Origin: Azospirillum sp. TSH64
Lineage (GTDB): Bacteria; Pseudomonadota; Alphaproteobacteria; Azospirillales; Azospirillaceae
Direction of reading: 5' to 3'
Length of the DNA: 56,716 nucleotides
Assembly (NCBI RefSeq): GCF_003116035.1
Contig: NZ_LGQW01000015.1
Span: 5,077,897 to 5,134,612 of the forward strand
Shown here: one piece after another, positions 8,544-16,527 of the stretch
How positions within the stretch are numbered: the first letter of the stretch is position 1
How the letters are laid out: every line of letters begins with the position of its first letter
The notes under the pieces: model-generated
What the model saw: only the letters and a program-made list of their open reading frames with translations
Databases searched by the model: none
What the model was told of the DNA's origin: nothing
Program-made: the position numbers and the translations under genes

Positions 8544-8716
8544 CCCTCTCCCCTCCGGGGAGAGGGTTGGGTGAGGGGGCAGCGCGGGCGGAACGCCTGC
8601 GCCAGGGGATTGCCAAGGGGCAGTATGCCCCTTGGCGGCGCGCTTTGCGCGCCGGCCCCCTCACCCTCCCCACGCCTCCAGCGCGGGTCCCCTCCCTCTC
8701 CCCGGGGGAGAGAGGG
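8544..8716. repeat. Composite multi-hairpin intergenic repeat (REP/BIME-like)
   Basis: Between two convergent genes lie four hairpins in a row. The first pairs 8544-8553 with 8557-8566 perfectly around a three-base loop. The second pairs 8612-8622 with 8626-8636 perfectly around GTA. The third pairs 8637-8643 with 8647-8653 around TTT. The last is an imperfect CCCTCTCCCC palindrome at about 8691-8716. The outer parts also form an inverted pair, with GTGAGGGGGC at 8571-8580 and GCCCCCTCAC near 8655-8664. Related CCCTCTCCCC hairpins occur at 28480 and 56593. Confidence 0.8.
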
Positions 8717-8737
8717 CATTCTTCGCCCCCCTTTGCC

Positions 8738-10534
8738 CTACCCCACCCGCTCGCCGGATGGCAGCCCTCCCGATGACAGATCGAGGCCCCAGCCGGTCAG
8801 GTCCGAGGCGGCGGGGTCCGCCTGCGCCGCGCTGTCCAGACCGGCCAGATGGCGGTCGATCATGCGGTCCAGCCGGTCGCGCGCCTCCCAGACCGTCAGG
8901 CTGTGGTCGGAGCGGTCGAGATAGGCCACTTCGATGCCGGACAGGCCGTCCAGCGCCCGGCCTCCCTCGCCCAGATGCAGGTAGAACTCGGCCAGCGTCA
9001 TGTCGCCGCTGCTGTAGACCACCAGCACCCGCCGGCCTTCCACCGACAGGCGGCGGAACATGCGCAGCGCGTGGCGCGTCAGGCCGGTGCGGAGCAGCAC
9101 CTTGCGGAAGAAGCGCCCGGCCAGACGCCTGGCCAGCCCGGTCAGGCGGGCGGGCTTGCGGAAGCTGGCGCGCAGCCGGGCCGGCTTCAGCGCCTCGATC
9201 AGATATTCCTTGGTGGAGCGGAAGGCCACCGTCCGCATCAGCTCCGACACGGCGATGCCGCCGCCCATCTCGAACCGGCCGGGGTTCAGCACGATCTGCC
9301 CGACGACGCGGTCGTCGCCCAGCCCGGCATGCAGGGCGGGCGTGCCGCCGGCGCACAGGCCGATGACGACGACGCGCTCGTGCCCCTGCTCCTCCAGCCA
9401 GTTCAGCGCGGCGCGGACGTCGCCCATCACCTCCTTGTTGTAGAGGAGATTGTCGGGGAAGCCGGGACGGTCGGGGCTGTCGCCGATGCCGGCCGCGTCG
9501 ATGCGGAGCGAGGCGTAGCCGCGCGCCGCCAGCCGCCGAGCCTGCACCACCGTGGCGCGGCCGGAGCCGACATGGTGGGTGGCGCCGCTGTTCAGGAACA
9601 GGATGGCCGGCCGGTTGCCGGCCGGATCGGCCAGGACCGGCGTGCAATAGACGCCGAACAGCTCCGGCGCGGTGCCGAAGAAGATCGGGCGTTCGACCGC
9701 GGTCGGCATCATCAGCCCGGCCGGGCGATCCGGCGGCGGGGTGGCGCCGGCGGCGACCGGGGCGGCGGCGACGATCCAGCGCAGCACCGGCTCGAACGCG
9801 GCGGCGGCCTGGGCGCGCTGCGGCTGCTGGGTCAGCTCCATCATGCCGCTGACGCCCATCGGCTCCGCCATCGCACCCAGCGTGCGCCAGCGGGCGGCCA
9901 GCTTGACCGGGGTCTTCCCCTCCGGCCGGTCAGCGATCAGGATGCGCGGCGCCGGCAGGGCCGGGGCGTCGCAGGGGTTGAGGCCGCCCAGCGTCAGTGC
10001 TGTTTCCGGCGTCAGCGGCATGCCGATGACGTTCAGCCAGGAGGAGCGCTCCGGCGGTTCCGGGTTGCAGACCGGACGCAGCACGATGGAGGACAGGGTC
10101 TGCATTTCACGGACCGCCTTGCGGCCCGAGGTGATCGGCGACATCAACACCAGCCTGTCGATGCCCTGCCCGTCCTCCGCCATCTCCAGCGCGGCGGCGG
10201 TGGCGAGCAGCGCTCCCATGCGGAAGCCGACCAGGGTCACGTCGGTGACGCCGGTGTCCTCGCGCAGGCGGCGGACCGCCGCCTTGACGCCGTCCAGCCA
10301 GGCGCGCACCCGGTCCGGCTCGCCGTCGTCGCCGGCCGAATCGCCGGAGCCGGGATAGTCGAACCGCAGCGTCGGCAGCCCGGCGGACGCCAGGCTTTCG
10401 GCGAAGCTCTTCCAGGCGCGGTGGGCGCACAGCTCCTCATACCCGTAGGGACCGCAGAGGACCACCCCGCGCAGCCCCTCGGCCGGGTGCAGCCATCCGA
10501 AACAACCCTCGAACACCACCGGTGTCGGCTTCAT
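8738..10534 (-). CDS. Tandem alpha/beta-hydrolase protein with non-serine nucleophile positions
   Basis: The 598 residues hold two alpha/beta-hydrolase units, about 1-260 and 280-598. The first shows FDYPGSGDS at 58-66 and a nucleophile elbow LVGFRMGAL, in which the usual Ser is Arg105. The second shows RIDAAGIGDS at 344-353 and the elbow VIGLCAGGTPAL, where Cys394 takes the Ser place. The arrangement recalls the exosortase-A-associated hydrolases but no exosortase gene is nearby. It is the last gene of the carrier-protein operon, and its ATG overlaps the stop of the GH2 gene by four bases. A plausible role is thioesterase, acyl transfer or hydrolysis of the pathway product; only the second unit is likely to be catalytic. 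Confidence 0.82.
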   Translation of the reverse strand: MKPTPVVFEGCFGWLHPAEGLRGVVLCGPYGYEELCAHRAWKSFAESLASAGLPTLRFDYPGSGDSAGDDGEPDRVRAWLDGVKAAVRRLREDTGVTDVTLVGFRMGALLATAAALEMAEDGQGIDRLVLMSPITSGRKAVREMQTLSSIVLRPVCNPEPPERSSWLNVIGMPLTPETALTLGGLNPCDAPALPAPRILIADRPEGKTPVKLAARWRTLGAMAEPMGVSGMMELTQQPQRAQAAAAFEPVLRWIVAAAPVAAGATPPPDRPAGLMMPTAVERPIFFGTAPELFGVYCTPVLADPAGNRPAILFLNSGATHHVGSGRATVVQARRLAARGYASLRIDAAGIGDSPDRPGFPDNLLYNKEVMGDVRAALNWLEEQGHERVVVIGLCAGGTPALHAGLGDDRVVGQIVLNPGRFEMGGGIAVSELMRTVAFRSTKEYLIEALKPARLRASFRKPARLTGLARRLAGRFFRKVLLRTGLTRHALRMFRRLSVEGRRVLVVYSSGDMTLAEFYLHLGEGGRALDGLSGIEVAYLDRSDHSLTVWEARDRLDRMIDRHLAGLDSAAQADPAASDLTGWGLDLSSGGLPSGERVG

Positions 10535-13050
10535 GCGTTCCCCCTGTAGCGGACGGGCGCCATCGCGTTCAGCGCATGGACCTCGCCGTCTGGCACCATC
10601 CGTCCGGCCGATGCCGTCCCGTCCGTAACCCCAACCCCATTCCCACTTTGCGAACCTGCACGCGGCCGCAAGGTGACAACCCGCTCGACGCCGGGGGCGA
10701 GATGGAACCAGCCGTCATCCGCCTGGAACCGCTCATCCTCGACATGCACCGAACAGGCGAACCGCCCTGCCGCCAGCCGCAGCGCCCACGCGTCGCCGTC
10801 TCCGCTCCCCTGGCGCTCGACCACCGCCGTCAACCCCAGGTCGGCGCGCGGCAGCGAGCGTCCCTTTGGAAAATAATGAGACTCGTCAATTGGTTCCGCG
10901 TCCCTTTCGGCCAGCAGCACCTGCGCCGTGACCACATCGTGCGAGATAGGCCCAAACCTGTAGGCGTAGGTCGTGTCAAAAAAGCGGTCGGTCAGTTCGG
11001 CGGCGGCCAGCGCCACCGCACCCCTCGCCGGAACCGTCACCGGACGCTCCGCCTTCAGCACCGGGACCGAGCCGTCACGCCCCCCCTCCCGCCATGCGGT
11101 CAGCCGCAGCAGGGCCTCCACCGGCCGGGCGGTGTCGTTGACCAGATGCACCGCCAGCCCGTTGACACCCTCGTCGGTCAGGATGACCCGCAGCGGGCGG
11201 AAGGCGCGCTTCAGCGCGTAATAAGCCGGCTTCGGCGTGCCGTCGGCGGCGACCACGCCCCAGCCGGCGCCCGGAGCGATGTCGCGCCACTGCCAGACCA
11301 GACCGCCGGCACAACTGGAGCCGGCGCGCCGCCATTCGTCGAACACCGCCTGCATCACCTCGCCGGTCACCGCGCGCGACAGGCGGCGGTAGCGGTCGGG
11401 ATCCTCGTAGCGCAGGCGGCGCGGATCGACGGCGTAGAGGCTTTCCAGATAATGCTCGCGCACATCCTCGAAGTCCCAGGAGGCGCCGGGATCGCGCGGC
11501 ACCCGCGCCTTCCAGCGCGGATGGTGGAGCGCCGGAACGCCGAGCGGATCCTCCTCGGGGAGGTTGGCGAAGGCGAGGCATTCGCTGGCGAAGCGCACCC
11601 CCGCCCGCCGGGCATCGTCGAGCGGTTTCATGTAGGCGCCGACGCCGTAATAATGGGTCACCCCGGCATTGGCGATGAAGGGCAGCGGCCCGCCGCTGGG
11701 GGAGTTCGGCACCTGGATCAGGTCGGGCCGCCGGGCCGTCGTCTCCTCCGCAATCACCGCCGTCAGGGCCGCTTGCGCCCAGGAGGCGCGGGGCAGGCCC
11801 AGCATGGCCGCCTGCTGCTCCATCTCGCTGCCGCCGCAGAGCACGGCCAGCGACGGCGACGCCTGGGTGCGGTCGAGCAGCTGCGCGATCTCCGCCCGCA
11901 CGCTGTCGAGGAAGGCGGTGTCGGTGGGATAGTCGAAATTGGCGAACATGGCGTCCTGCCAGACCAGCAGGCCCAGCTCGTCGCACAGCTCGAAGAAGGC
12001 GTCGCCCTCATAGAGCATGGTGCCGCCGACGCGGACCATGTTGGCGCCGGCCTCGCGCAGCCGGCGCAGCTCCGGCTCGTAGGCGGCACGGTCGGACGAC
12101 AGCCCGACAAGATCGACCGGCACCCAGCAGCCGCCGCGGCAGAACACCCGCTCGCCGTTCACCAGCAGGGCGAAGCCGGTGCCGTCCACCCCGCGGTCGA
12201 CCGCCAGCGAGCGGAAGCCAACACGGCCAAGGTCCACTTCGACCGATCCAATGCGGGCGGCGACGCCGTGCAGGACCGGCTCGCCATGGGTGTGCGGCCA
12301 CCAGGGCTCGACACCCGGCAGGGTCAGGTCGGCGGTGAAGCCGTCCACCCCGTCGAAGACGAGCGGCGCCGTGCGGCCGGCGACCTCGACCGAACCGGCG
12401 GTGCTGGGCGATGCGCCCTCCACCGTCAGGCGGAGCGACAGATGGCCGTCGCGTCCGTCATAAGCGGTGCGCAGGTCGGCGGCGAGGACACGGCAGGGGC
12501 CGGTGTCCTCCACCAGTTCCACCGGACGGAACGGGCCGACGGCATGGATCGGCGGGCACCAGCCCGGCATGTGGCCCAGCAGGGTGGTGCGGACGAAGCG
12601 CAACCCCGCCGGCTCGGCCAGCTTGGGACGCCAGCGGGCGCGGCCCTTCTTCGCCGCCAGCACCGGGTGCAGGGCGTGGAAGCGGATGGACAGTTCGGCC
12701 TCGCCGGTCAGCGTCACCGGCACCTCATGGGCCAGATACATGCTGTCGGAGGTCAGGATGCGCTCGCCGTCCAGCCGCACCTCCGCGATGGTGGCGAGGC
12801 CGTGGAAGCGCAGGACATGGGGGCCATGGCCGTTGAGGCGGGTGCGGTAGACGAAATCCCTGTCATGCAGCGGGGCCGGCTCCTCCGCCGACCACAGGCC
12901 GGCGGCCTGGAGGGCCTGGGCGGCGGTGCCGGGAACCGGGGCGGGGATGATCTCCCCGCTGTCCGGTCCGCCGGGCGCCGAGACGGTCAGCGTCCATCCC
13001 CGATCCAGAAGGGTCCGCCGCTGTCCCGTGACCGCTCGGATTAGGGCCAT
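10531..13050 (-). CDS. Glycoside hydrolase family 2-like protein (beta-mannosidase-like)
   Basis: The 839 residues follow the family 2 plan. An N-terminal jelly-roll has RFHGLATIAEVRLDGERI, an immunoglobulin-like domain follows, and a TIM barrel begins near 300 with GGCWVPVDL and REAGANMVRVGG. The general acid/base Glu appears to be E409 in CGGSEMEQQ and the nucleophile E490 in RFASECLAF. In active members the acid/base motif is Asn-Glu; here Asn is Ser408. The protein has no signal peptide, so it should act in the cytosol. It starts six bases after the DUF1839 gene with a GGTGAG upstream and overlaps the next gene by four bases. It may trim or bind a glycoside made by this operon. Confidence 0.82.
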   Translation of the reverse strand: MALIRAVTGQRRTLLDRGWTLTVSAPGGPDSGEIIPAPVPGTAAQALQAAGLWSAEEPAPLHDRDFVYRTRLNGHGPHVLRFHGLATIAEVRLDGERILTSDSMYLAHEVPVTLTGEAELSIRFHALHPVLAAKKGRARWRPKLAEPAGLRFVRTTLLGHMPGWCPPIHAVGPFRPVELVEDTGPCRVLAADLRTAYDGRDGHLSLRLTVEGASPSTAGSVEVAGRTAPLVFDGVDGFTADLTLPGVEPWWPHTHGEPVLHGVAARIGSVEVDLGRVGFRSLAVDRGVDGTGFALLVNGERVFCRGGCWVPVDLVGLSSDRAAYEPELRRLREAGANMVRVGGTMLYEGDAFFELCDELGLLVWQDAMFANFDYPTDTAFLDSVRAEIAQLLDRTQASPSLAVLCGGSEMEQQAAMLGLPRASWAQAALTAVIAEETTARRPDLIQVPNSPSGGPLPFIANAGVTHYYGVGAYMKPLDDARRAGVRFASECLAFANLPEEDPLGVPALHHPRWKARVPRDPGASWDFEDVREHYLESLYAVDPRRLRYEDPDRYRRLSRAVTGEVMQAVFDEWRRAGSSCAGGLVWQWRDIAPGAGWGVVAADGTPKPAYYALKRAFRPLRVILTDEGVNGLAVHLVNDTARPVEALLRLTAWREGGRDGSVPVLKAERPVTVPARGAVALAAAELTDRFFDTTYAYRFGPISHDVVTAQVLLAERDAEPIDESHYFPKGRSLPRADLGLTAVVERQGSGDGDAWALRLAAGRFACSVHVEDERFQADDGWFHLAPGVERVVTLRPRAGSQSGNGVGVTDGTASAGRMVPDGEVHALNAMAPVRYRGNA

Positions 13051-13056
13051 CGCCGC

Positions 13057-14016
13057 TCACCCGTACCGGCGGGCCAGACTGCCCATGACGGTGTCGTAGC
13101 CGCGCTCCAGCCGGTCGAAGCTGTCGGTCAGGTCGGGCGCCTTGCGCCGGGCCACCGTGCGGGCAAGCTGGAACTGCATCGCCTTGGCGCCCTCGGCGAT
13201 GGACTGGCAGGCCTCCACCGCTTCCCCAGGGCCGTCGAGCCAGCGGAGATGGGCGCCAAGCAGTTCGAAATTGGCGCCGAGCTGGCGCAGCAGGTTGAAG
13301 GCGTAGAGGTGGAAATATTCCATCGGCCGGGCGAGCAGCCGGTCGAGATGCTCCGGGAAGGCGGCGCGGTAGGCCGTCACCGGGTTGCCGGCGGGACGGC
13401 GGGCGAGATGGCGGCGCAGCAGGTCGAGCGAGGCGGCGACCAGCGCCCCGCCCTCCAGCGCCGTCCCGCCGGGCTTGACGAACTCGACATAGGGGAAGAG
13501 CGGCCCGGCCGCCGCGGCGGCGACGCCCTGGTAGTCGGCACCGTCGAGCCGGTAGAAGCCGGCATTGTGGAAATAGTCCATCGTCCCGGCGGCCGGATCG
13601 ATGCGGACGATGCCGACCGTGGTCTTCACATGGGTGGTGCCATAGGAGGTGCCGCGGGTATCCGGCAAATGGAAGCCGTCGACCTCCACCAGCACCAAGC
13701 CGCCATCGGGACTCCTCCGCAGCTGCTCGGCCACATGGGCCTCGACGCTGTCGTAGATCGCCAGCTCCTGCACGCGCAGGCCGTACAGCGTCTCCAGATC
13801 CTCCAGCGGCACCTTGAAGAAGGTGAACTGGTCGCCTTCAAAATCCTGGGTGACGGTGAAGCCCAGCATCGCCCGCGGTTCCAGTCCGCGGGCGTGCAGC
13901 GCCTCGATCCACAGATCGACGTAGCAATTGGTCTCCGGCCAGATCCGTTCCCCCCCCTGGTCGTCCCGGTGCAGGGAGTGGCGGTCGTAGCCGTCGGGGT
14001 GGCGCTGCGTCCACAT
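13057..14016 (-). CDS. DUF1839 family protein, possible papain-like aminoacyl transferase
   Basis: The 319-residue product matches what I know of DUF1839, a family found beside amino acid:[carrier protein] ligases. It has NCYVDLWIEALHARGLEPR at 30-48 with Cys31, then FEGDQFTFFKVP, and a VEVDGFHLPDTRGTSYG stretch at 110-126 followed by THVKTTVGI with His129. This order of Cys, then an acidic-aromatic segment and His, resembles BtrH-type acyltransferases that move acyl groups off carrier proteins; that link is my inference. I prefer the ATG at 14016, eight bases after the ligase stop, over an in-frame ATG at 14061 inside the ligase gene. It is the fourth gene of the operon. Confidence 0.82.
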   Translation of the reverse strand: MWTQRHPDGYDRHSLHRDDQGGERIWPETNCYVDLWIEALHARGLEPRAMLGFTVTQDFEGDQFTFFKVPLEDLETLYGLRVQELAIYDSVEAHVAEQLRRSPDGGLVLVEVDGFHLPDTRGTSYGTTHVKTTVGIVRIDPAAGTMDYFHNAGFYRLDGADYQGVAAAAAGPLFPYVEFVKPGGTALEGGALVAASLDLLRRHLARRPAGNPVTAYRAAFPEHLDRLLARPMEYFHLYAFNLLRQLGANFELLGAHLRWLDGPGEAVEACQSIAEGAKAMQFQLARTVARRKAPDLTDSFDRLERGYDTVMGSLARRYG

Positions 14017-14024
14017 GGTGCCGG

Positions 14025-14951
14025 TTACCCCCACAGGACCTTGCGCACCGACGCCGGCCACTGCGCGGTGTCGAAGCCATGGTGGCGGAACAGCGCCAGC
14101 GCCACGCGTTCCATGCCGAAGCCGACGCAGGCGGTGTGGGCGACGCCGTCATCGGCGGTGTGGATGTCCCACAGATGGCCGAAATGGTCCTGGTGGTAGT
14201 TGAAGCTGAGGCAGGCGGTCGGCTTCTCGGTGCTGGTGATCGGGATCAGCAGCTCGAACTTCAGCTTCTGCTCGCGCTGGCTGTTCGACAGCATGGTGCC
14301 GGCCCGGCCGAAGAAGGGGTCGTTGGCGACATCGACGTCGAGCGGCACCTCCAGCGAGCCCATCATCGCGCGCCCGCGCTCCAGCCACAGCTCGCGGAAC
14401 TCCACGACCTGATCGGGGGTGCCGATGCGGATGTATTCGCGCATGCGGAACAGCTGCATACGGGCGGGGTCGATCGACGGCTCATGCCGGAAGCAGTAGG
14501 AGAAGACGTCGATCAGCTTGCCCTCGCCGGGCAGCGGGCCCCGCCGCGCGATGGTCGGATAGACCGGGTAGCAGGCGGCCGGCGTCATCACCACGTCGGT
14601 CGCGACCTGATCCTCGGTCCAGTCCTGGCCCTCCTCCAGCCGGCGCAGCAGGGTGCGGTGCGCCTTCTCGTCGCCACCGAAGCTGTGGATGGTGCCGGCC
14701 AGATGGGGGAAGCTCTTCAGATACTCGCTTTCCTCGAAATACTGGCGGTTCAGCGCCGGCGGGAAGCGCATCACCTCCGCCCCGTCCTGGCCGCCCCAGC
14801 GGGTGACCAGCGCGTCGAAGCGCTCCACCACATCCTCGAAGACGCCGCTGCGGCCATAGAGACCGTCCACGCCCGTCGGGATCAGCAGGCCCGCCTCCAC
14901 CAGCGCGTCGCGATAGGCGGCCTGGGCGGCCGTGATGTCGACCATGTTCAT
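14025..14951 (-). CDS. Amino acid:[acyl-carrier-protein] ligase (class II synthetase-like)
   Basis: The 308 residues form a stand-alone class II aminoacyl-tRNA synthetase core related to the atypical methanogen seryl-tRNA synthetase, without a tRNA-binding arm. Motif 2 is seen as FRMREYIRIG and motif 3 as GFGMERVALALF. Cys127, Glu172 and Cys275 have the spacing of the zinc ligands I recall for the characterised Bradyrhizobium enzyme (Cys, Glu, Cys at 131, 176 and 279). Such enzymes activate glycine or alanine with ATP and load it on the phosphopantetheine arm of a dedicated carrier protein instead of tRNA. The ATG overlaps the stop of the dehydrogenase gene by four bases. The long upstream frame to 15404 is read-through of that gene. 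Confidence 0.93.
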   Translation of the reverse strand: MNMVDITAAQAAYRDALVEAGLLIPTGVDGLYGRSGVFEDVVERFDALVTRWGGQDGAEVMRFPPALNRQYFEESEYLKSFPHLAGTIHSFGGDEKAHRTLLRRLEEGQDWTEDQVATDVVMTPAACYPVYPTIARRGPLPGEGKLIDVFSYCFRHEPSIDPARMQLFRMREYIRIGTPDQVVEFRELWLERGRAMMGSLEVPLDVDVANDPFFGRAGTMLSNSQREQKLKFELLIPITSTEKPTACLSFNYHQDHFGHLWDIHTADDGVAHTACVGFGMERVALALFRHHGFDTAQWPASVRKVLWG

Positions 14952-16171
14952 TCGAAGGCCCCCGACCCGTCGCGCTGGACGAGCAGCTGTGTGGAGATGT
15001 GCGACATGATGCGGTCGTTGCCGATCATGAGGGCGGCGGAATGGGCGTCGCGCAGGTGGCGGCCCAGGCTGTAGGGGGTGTCGTTGCGGTAGCCGGCGAG
15101 ACCGCAGGTGCGGATCGACGCTTCCACCACCTCGCGCACCAGCTCCGAGGTGGTCACCTTCAGCGTGCCCATGGCGGTGGCGAAGGACAGGCTGGTCAGC
15201 CGCTCCGGTGAGCCGCAGGCCAGCTCGTACTGGCGGATGGCGGCCAGGATGACGGCCTTCATCTGCTGGAGCTTGGCGGTCGCCTCGGCCAGCCGCACGG
15301 CGGACGCCGGGGTGGTGCCGGGCTTGCGCTTGGCCTCCGAACGGACGAAGGCGCGGGCGCGGCTGACCGCGTCGGCGGCGATGCCGAGCCAGGTGCTGCT
15401 CCACAGGATGTGGGTCACCGGCAGCATGGTCTGGGCCGACAGGTCGGCGTAGGACAGCGGCAGGATCTGGTCGAGGACGCCCGCCGCCTCCAGCCGGTAG
15501 CCGTCGGAGCAGGTGCCGCGCATCCCCATCGCGTCCCAGAGGCTGGTCTTCTCCAGCCGGTAATCGTCCTTGGTCACCACCACCAGCACCTGGTCCGACG
15601 AGGGGGCGTCGGGGTTGCGGCGGGCGGTGACCAGGATCACGTCGGACTGGTCGCCGTAGGAGATGACCGACGCGTTCTTGGCCAGGGTGAAGCGGTCGCC
15701 GCCAGCCTCCTGATCCGCCTGCACGGCGCAGACGCTGTTGCGGATGTCGCCGCCGGTCTCCTTCTCCGTCGTGGCGGAGCCGAGCAGGAGCTGGCCGGCG
15801 GCGATGCGCTGCATCAACTCGCGGTGCCAGCCGTTGCCGCCATGGTTGACCAGACAGGCGATCTGGATCTGGTGCATGGCATAGATCATGCCGGTGGCGG
15901 CGCAGCCGCGGGCCAGCGCATGGCAGGCGGCGGCCACATCGAACAGCGACGCACCGCCGCCGCCGAGTTCCGCCGGGATCATGACGCCCAGCAGCTTCTC
16001 CGCACGCAGGGCTTCGAAGGCCTCGATGGGGAAGCGGCCGTCGCGGTCGACGTCAGGGGCGTGGCGCGCGGCGATCTCGGCACCGATGGCGCGCGCGCGG
16101 GCCACGATATTGGCTGGGGCCTGGACCGATGCTGGAGTCAGCTCGGCCAGGCCGGCCAGGGCCGCGTTCAC
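14948..16171 (-). CDS. Acyl-CoA/acyl-carrier-protein dehydrogenase-like flavoprotein
   Basis: The 407-residue protein has the three-part acyl-CoA dehydrogenase fold: helical N-terminal domain, middle beta domain with LLGSATTEKETGGD, and C-terminal helical domain with RTCGLAGYRNDTPYSLGRHLRDA. The usual catalytic Glu of medium- and short-chain enzymes, in the motif YEGT, is replaced by Ile383 in MIGNDRI, so the base must lie elsewhere or the reaction differs. The start is GTG at 16171, giving a four-base GTGA overlap with the carrier protein stop; codons upstream are read-through of that gene. Its place between carrier protein and ligase suggests it oxidises an aminoacyl or acyl group on the carrier. 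Bound FAD is expected. Confidence 0.87.
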   Translation of the reverse strand: MNAALAGLAELTPASVQAPANIVARARAIGAEIAARHAPDVDRDGRFPIEAFEALRAEKLLGVMIPAELGGGGASLFDVAAACHALARGCAATGMIYAMHQIQIACLVNHGGNGWHRELMQRIAAGQLLLGSATTEKETGGDIRNSVCAVQADQEAGGDRFTLAKNASVISYGDQSDVILVTARRNPDAPSSDQVLVVVTKDDYRLEKTSLWDAMGMRGTCSDGYRLEAAGVLDQILPLSYADLSAQTMLPVTHILWSSTWLGIAADAVSRARAFVRSEAKRKPGTTPASAVRLAEATAKLQQMKAVILAAIRQYELACGSPERLTSLSFATAMGTLKVTTSELVREVVEASIRTCGLAGYRNDTPYSLGRHLRDAHSAALMIGNDRIMSHISTQLLVQRDGSGAFE

Positions 16172-16527
16172 GCCTCGCCCCCGTCGACCAGGCCGCGCAC
16201 CGCGTCGCGGATGGCGGCGATGCTCTCGAAGGTGCGGCGGTTCAGCAGCTTTTCCGGAAACTCGATGTCGAACTGCTCCTCCAGCCCCAGCATCAGGCCG
16301 ACGCAGCCATGCGAGGTGAGGCCGGCGGCATAGAGGTCGTCGTCGATGGCGAGCGTTCCGGCATCGACCGCCAGCCCGCCGCACTCCGCCAGGACGGAGC
16401 GGATGCCGGCGACCGTCTCGTCGTCGGCGCCGCCGCCGGGCGGACGTCCGAGGCCCCCGGCGGCCCCGGCGGCCTGGAAGCCCTCATGGGAAGAATTGGC
16501 GTAAGGCGGGCTGGCATCCTGCGGCAT
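16168..16527 (-). CDS. Acyl/aminoacyl carrier protein
   Basis: The 119 residues end in an acyl carrier protein domain at about 36-115. The phosphopantetheine attachment site is Ser72 in DLYAAGLTSHG, with LTS in place of the fatty-acid carrier's DSL, and helix 3 follows as EEQFDIEFPEKLL. The first 35 residues are Pro, Gly and Ala rich and probably disordered. A GAGG about ten bases upstream supports the ATG at 16527. It is the first gene of the six-gene operon and the most likely substrate of the ligase two genes downstream. A phosphopantetheinyl transferase is not present in the window and must be encoded elsewhere. Confidence 0.9.
   Translation of the reverse strand: MPQDASPPYANSSHEGFQAAGAAGGLGRPPGGGADDETVAGIRSVLAECGGLAVDAGTLAIDDDLYAAGLTSHGCVGLMLGLEEQFDIEFPEKLLNRRTFESIAAIRDAVRGLVDGGEA

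Noticed and set aside
10522..13044. 840-codon open frame on the plus strand opposite the GH2-like gene
   Set aside because: Shadow frame with Arg/Gly/Gln-rich sequence; the minus strand carries the family 2 motifs.
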